Assembly (NCBI GenBank): GCA_965218765.1
Contig: CBDCLU010000001.1
Coordinates: 62,001 to 126,000 of the forward strand
Reading direction: 5' to 3'
DNA: 64,000 nucleotides
Source of the DNA: JBBPYC01 sp965218765
GTDB taxonomy: Bacteria; Pseudomonadota; Gammaproteobacteria; Burkholderiales; Burkholderiaceae_C
The notes below the pieces were generated by a model. The model worked only from the letters and a program-made list of their open reading frames with translations, was not told where the DNA came from and did no database searches. Shown here in pieces: positions 59,979-64,000 of this stretch (within the stretch, counting starts at the first letter, position 1; every line of letters starts with the position of its first letter). The position numbers and the translations under genes were made by a program.

Positions 59979-61525
59979 GCGGCCACCGCCTCGTCCTGCG
60001 CGACGCCTCCGGCCATCGCCAGGCCGATGCGGTGGAGATCGACATCGAGCCGATCGACCACACCCTGCACGCGGCCGTCATAGAGCACGCCGATGCGGTC
60101 GCCGACCATCAGCACTTCTTCCAGCTCGGACGAGATATAGAGCACCGCCGCGCCGTCGTCACGCAACCGCAGGATGCTGTCGATCGTGAAGCGGGTTGCG
60201 CCTGGGTCCAGCCCCCAGGTGGGCTGAAACGCGACCAGGATGCGTGGCGCGCGGCCGATCTCGCGTGCCAGCGCGACCTTCTGCTGATTGCCGCCAGACA
60301 GCGTGCGGGCCGCGGCGGTCGGCGCTGCGGCACGGATGTCGAATGCGGCGATGCGTTCCTGTGCGAGCCGGCGCAGCGCCGCGTGGTCGATGCGCCCGCC
60401 GTGCGAGAACGGCGCGCGCCGGAAGTCGCGCAGCATCAGGTTGTCTTCGATGCGCATCGACTGCACCAGGCTCGTGCCCGCACGGTCCGCCGGGATGTAG
60501 GCGACACCCGCATCGAGCATGGTGCATGCGCCGCGGCCGGTCAGGTCCCGGCCGTCGACCGCGACGCGCCCGCCGGCCGGCCGAGTCAATCCAGCCAGCG
60601 TATTGGCCAGTTCTTCCTGGCCGTTGCCGTCCACACCGGCAAGCGCCAGCACCTCGCCTGCGCGCAACGTGAAGCTGGCGCCCTTCAAGCGGCGGGTGCC
60701 GTTCGCATCGTCGGCTTGCAGTTCATCGACTTCAAGCAGCACCGGCCCGCTTGTCCGGTGCCGTGTGGTCGGTTCGGCCGGCGCCAGCTCGCGGCCGACC
60801 ATCAGGCTGGCAAGCGACGCGCGGGTCGCCTGGGCGGCCGCGACTTCGCCACTGACGCGGCCGCCTTGCAGCACGACGATCCGATCCGCCACCTGCAGCA
60901 CTTCGCCGAGCTTGTGCGTGATGAACACGACGCCCTTGCCTTGCGCCTTGAAGCGTTCGAGAAAGCCCAGCAGTTGTTCGATCTCTCGCGGCGACAGGAT
61001 CGAGGTCGGCTCATCCAGGATCAGCAGATCGGCGCCGCGCAGGATCGCCTTCAGGATTTCGACGCGTTGCTTTTCGCCGAGCGCCAAGGTCTCGACCCGG
61101 GCCATCGGGTCCACGTCCAGGCCCCAATGCTGTGCGGCCTCACGTACTTTTTCTGCCACTTGACGGGTATTCAGCCAAGCACCCCGAAGATGCCAGCCGA
61201 GCAGCACGTTCTCGGTCACCGTCATCGCTTCGACCAGCGCGAAGTGTTGATGGATCATCGCAATGCCGGCGGCCAGCGCTTCGCGCGGCGACGAGGCGGT
61301 CAGCTCCCGCCCCTTGAACACCACGCCCCCGGCATCCGGCCGCACCATGCCGAACAGGATCTTCATCAAGGTGCTCTTGCCGGAACCGTTTTCACCGAGC
61401 AGGCCGATGATGCTGCCAGGCTGCACGGTCAGGTCGATCGCCTGATTCGCGCGCACCGCACCGTAAGCCTTGCTGATGCCGCGCATCTCGAGCAACGCGG
61501 TCGGTAGCGTCAGCGCGGCCATCAT
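59975..61525 (-). CDS. Duplicated-domain ABC ATPase (NupA/sugar-type)
   Basis: ATPase of 516 residues with two ABC domains. The first has Walker A GENGSGKST, an unusual signature ETLALGEKQRVEILKAIL, and Walker B LLILDEPTSILS. The second has a degenerate Walker A (GVDGNGQEEL), signature LSGGNQQKVALAREI and Walker B region ILVAFQPTWGLD, with Phe-Gln replacing Asp-Glu. This asymmetry is normal for the family. It powers the two permeases that follow. Confidence 0.94.
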   Translation of the reverse strand: MMAALTLPTALLEMRGISKAYGAVRANQAIDLTVQPGSIIGLLGENGSGKSTLMKILFGMVRPDAGGVVFKGRELTASSPREALAAGIAMIHQHFALVEAMTVTENVLLGWHLRGAWLNTRQVAEKVREAAQHWGLDVDPMARVETLALGEKQRVEILKAILRGADLLILDEPTSILSPREIEQLLGFLERFKAQGKGVVFITHKLGEVLQVADRIVVLQGGRVSGEVAAAQATRASLASLMVGRELAPAEPTTRHRTSGPVLLEVDELQADDANGTRRLKGASFTLRAGEVLALAGVDGNGQEELANTLAGLTRPAGGRVAVDGRDLTGRGACTMLDAGVAYIPADRAGTSLVQSMRIEDNLMLRDFRRAPFSHGGRIDHAALRRLAQERIAAFDIRAAAPTAAARTLSGGNQQKVALAREIGRAPRILVAFQPTWGLDPGATRFTIDSILRLRDDGAAVLYISSELEEVLMVGDRIGVLYDGRVQGVVDRLDVDLHRIGLAMAGGVAQDEAVAA

Positions 61526-61558
61526 GCTCGATTTCGATGCGCGAAAAGTGGGATCCGG

Positions 61559-62623
61559 CTACAGGCCGCCGCGGGCGTCTTCGCGGCTCACGGTGAGCTT
61601 GAGCTCGCCCGAGGCCATGCGCTTTTTCACCGCGTCGAGCTCGGTTGCCACGGCAGCCGGCACCACCGGGTTCAGCGACTTGTCGGCGCTGTAGCGCAGC
61701 TCGGCACCGGAGCCGGACGGTGCGTCGTAGCCGTACATGGTTAGCTCGGGCTTCAGCGTCCCGGCCTTGGCGGCCCTGGCCGCCGCCACATGCATGCCGG
61801 CCCAGTCCTCGACGATCGCGGTCAGCACGTTGTCCGGTGCCGCCGCGACGTGGCCGAGCGAGCGGCCGCTGGCATAGACGTTGCGCTCCTTCGCGGCTTG
61901 CACAATCCCGTTGTGCGCGGCGTTCAACTTGCCGAACACGAAGTCGGCGCCGCCGGAGATCAGTGCCAGCGCGGCTTCGCGCGCCATCGCCGCGTCTTCC
62001 ATGTCCTTGATGTAGATCACGCGCACTTCCGCGTCCGGCCGAACGCTCTTCACGCCCTGGCGAAAGCCGCCGACCTGCTGCACCACGTTGGGCAGGCCTT
62101 CCAGCCCGTTGACCGAACCGATCTTGCCGGTCTTGGACATGCGAGCGGCCAGCACGCCCATCAGGTAGCCCATCTGGGCGTTGTCGTAGTCGACGGAAGC
62201 GACGTTCTTGCCCGCGCCGCCGGAGCCCGAGCTGATCACGAAGAACGCGTTAGCGAACTCGGGGCCGACCCGCTGCGCAGCGGACAGAAAGCGGCCCGAA
62301 TGCCCGATCACCGGGCTGAAGCCGCGCCGCGCGTAGTCACGCATGGTCTCGATGTGATCGGCCGGCGGCACGTTCTCCGAATAGGCGGTTTCATACCCCA
62401 GTTCCTTGAGCTTCTGCAACGCGCCATAGCCGGTCGCGTTCCAGCTCTGGTCGTTGATCGAGCCGGGCAGCAGCATTGCGGCCTTGTCCTGTGCGGACGC
62501 GTTCGAGGACGACAGCAGCAGGCCGAACGACAACACCGCCAGCGAGAGCAGCGGGCGAATGCGGGCCGAGCAGCGGTACGCTTGAAAATCTGGAAACGTT
62601 GAGCGCATCATTCGAGCCTTCAT
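61559..62623 (-). CDS. BMP-family periplasmic binding protein (nucleoside-type)
   Basis: Receptor of the basic membrane protein (PnrA/Med) family, 354 residues: INDQSWNATGYGALQKL, YSENVPPADHIETMRDYARRGF, SVDYDNAQMGYLMGVLAARMSKTGKIGSVNG and DAEVRVIYIKDMEDAAMAREAAL. Known members bind purine nucleosides and related ligands. The signal peptide ends near SSSNASAQDK. I take the first ATG (62623); others follow at codons 5 and 6. It lies between the nitrile hydratase genes and the Nup-type ATPase. Confidence 0.92.
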   Translation of the reverse strand: MKARMMRSTFPDFQAYRCSARIRPLLSLAVLSFGLLLSSSNASAQDKAAMLLPGSINDQSWNATGYGALQKLKELGYETAYSENVPPADHIETMRDYARRGFSPVIGHSGRFLSAAQRVGPEFANAFFVISSGSGGAGKNVASVDYDNAQMGYLMGVLAARMSKTGKIGSVNGLEGLPNVVQQVGGFRQGVKSVRPDAEVRVIYIKDMEDAAMAREAALALISGGADFVFGKLNAAHNGIVQAAKERNVYASGRSLGHVAAAPDNVLTAIVEDWAGMHVAAARAAKAGTLKPELTMYGYDAPSGSGAELRYSADKSLNPVVPAAVATELDAVKKRMASGELKLTVSREDARGGL

Positions 62624-62796
62624 GGGTTGGTGCCGCTGAAAACTGCAGCGGCAGACAGGTTGGGCGAAGCTGACTGCGGGAACCGCAAGTTCCAGGCCAA
62701 CAGAGGTGTGCTGCGCATTCGCCATTCGACGCGATTGACGGCCGTCGGAACGAATCCATCCGCGACAAGCGGCTCCATAAGGCCAGTGGTGGGCGG

Positions 62797-63543
<747 letters not shown>

Positions 63544-63559
63544 CGTTTTCTCGTCCGTA

Positions 63560-63868
63560 TCAGCGTGTTGCAGGCACCGCCGCATCGACCCGCGCCAGCC
63601 AGTGGTCGTAAATCTCGATGACCAGCACGTCACCGGCATGGCGCTGATAGCCGGGCCACAGGTCAGCCATCGCAAAGCGCACGCGATAGAGCGGCACCAC
63701 TGGGCCCGAGGTACGGCCGACGGCCAGGTCTTCCGGGTTCAGAAAATTGCCGCACAACTGCACCACCTCACCTTCGTGATGGCGGATGTAGTGCGGTATG
63801 CGGATGTGCCCGGACTTGTTCAACTCGAGCACACGCACCCGGTCACCAACGGCGAATCGCGCTGCCAT
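63560..63868 (-). CDS. Nitrile hydratase beta subunit, C-terminal (SH3-like) half as a separate gene
   Basis: A 102-residue protein equal to the C-terminal domain of ordinary nitrile hydratase beta: FAVGDRVRVLELNKSGHIRIPHYIRHHEGEVV, then LYRVRFAMADLWPG and VLVIEIYDHWLARV. The ATG at 63868 follows the upstream gene's stop by four bases. The split resembles the three-subunit layout of toyocamycin nitrile hydratase and thiocyanate hydrolase rather than two-subunit enzymes. Confidence 0.88.
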   Translation of the reverse strand: MAARFAVGDRVRVLELNKSGHIRIPHYIRHHEGEVVQLCGNFLNPEDLAVGRTSGPVVPLYRVRFAMADLWPGYQRHAGDVLVIEIYDHWLARVDAAVPATR

Positions 63869-63872
63869 GCGT

Positions 63873-64000
63873 TCAGCCGCCGACGTCCGCCCTGGCCTTG
63901 CCGTTTTCCGTATTGGTATCGCACGCATCCCAGCGCAGGCGGGTCTTATCGACCGCCGCCGCGTATTCGTCTCGGCTGAACACGCCCTTGGCGACCAGCG
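63873..64000 (-). CDS. Nitrile hydratase beta subunit, N-terminal half (partial, runs off window)
   Basis: Only the last 41 codons are in the window: LVAKGVFSRDEYAAAVDKTR, then LRWDACDTNTENGKARADVG and G before the stop. The LVxKGV(F/L)...E segment corresponds to the end of the N-terminal half of nitrile hydratase beta. It precedes the C-terminal half gene by four bases, so the two halves are probably made together. Identification rests on a short segment plus position. Confidence 0.7.
   Translation of the reverse strand, partial: LVAKGVFSRDEYAAAVDKTRLRWDACDTNTENGKARADVGG

Overview
The window looks like a chromosomal stretch of a GC-rich betaproteobacterium, most likely Burkholderiales. This rests on codon usage, a Bug/TctC receptor, many Liv-type and TRAP importers, an M61 peptidase and IS3/IS5/IS481 elements; no rRNA or species marker is present. 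Core-like genes lie at the left (M61 peptidase, PaaG-like enoyl-CoA hydratase, tRNA-Met). About 10 kb of decayed mobile DNA follows, and from about 13.2 kb almost everything is catabolism and uptake of small nitrogenous organic compounds.

Mobile region, 3.1-12.7 kb. An integrase gene downstream of the tRNA carries an IS5-family insertion with a CTAG duplication and an independent frame break. A ParB-like gene has two frameshifts and a Mob/Pre-like relaxase has one. An IS481 transposase survives only as a fragment. A DUF4870 gene was split by an IS3-family element and can be rebuilt exactly by removing the IS and one TGT. A blockwise hexanucleotide array lies between the ParB and relaxase genes. 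The element looks dead. A smaller scar at 30.7-34.2 kb holds a truncated umuD with a LexA-like box, a frameshifted cold-shock-like gene and an IS481 element.

Uptake and catabolism, 13.2-30.6 kb. Cluster A (plus strand): HTH-cupin regulator, nitrilase-superfamily amidohydrolase, amide/urea-type binding protein, LivH, a LivM-LivG fusion, LivF and a DUF1028 protein. Cluster B: GntR regulator, aldehyde dehydrogenase and an alpha/beta-hydrolase lacking its nucleophile serine on the minus strand. Diverging from these are binding protein, LivH, LivM, LivG, LivF, alpha/beta-hydrolase and a second binding protein. Two GntR-type operator-like sites lie between.

N-heterocycle region, 34.2-64 kb. Cluster C (minus strand, read from 47.3 down to 34.2 kb) encodes an isochorismatase-type amidase, SDR, cyclic amidohydrolase, cyanuric acid hydrolase/barbiturase-family ring-opening enzyme, ABC importer with two binding proteins, DUF3830 protein, AtzA/guanine-deaminase-type aminohydrolase and a TRAP transporter. 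A divergent LysR gene and two TTGCC-GGCAA palindromes sit at its head. These are the enzyme types needed to deaminate an s-triazine- or pyrimidine-like ring, open it and hydrolyse the open-chain product. Cluster D (plus) is an SsuABC-type importer with a formamidase-like hydrolase. Cluster E (minus) has a cobalt-type nitrile hydratase with split beta subunit and a long His-Asp/His-Asn tail on alpha, a BMP/Nup-type nucleoside-like importer, a second divergent ring-opening amidohydrolase coupled to an FAD monooxygenase, a VOC protein and further uptake components.

Ten substrate-binding proteins occur within about 48 kb. My best reading is a catabolic island for cyclic amides/ureides, with cluster E possibly aimed at a nitrile-bearing N-heterocycle. 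The substrates are inferred, not shown.
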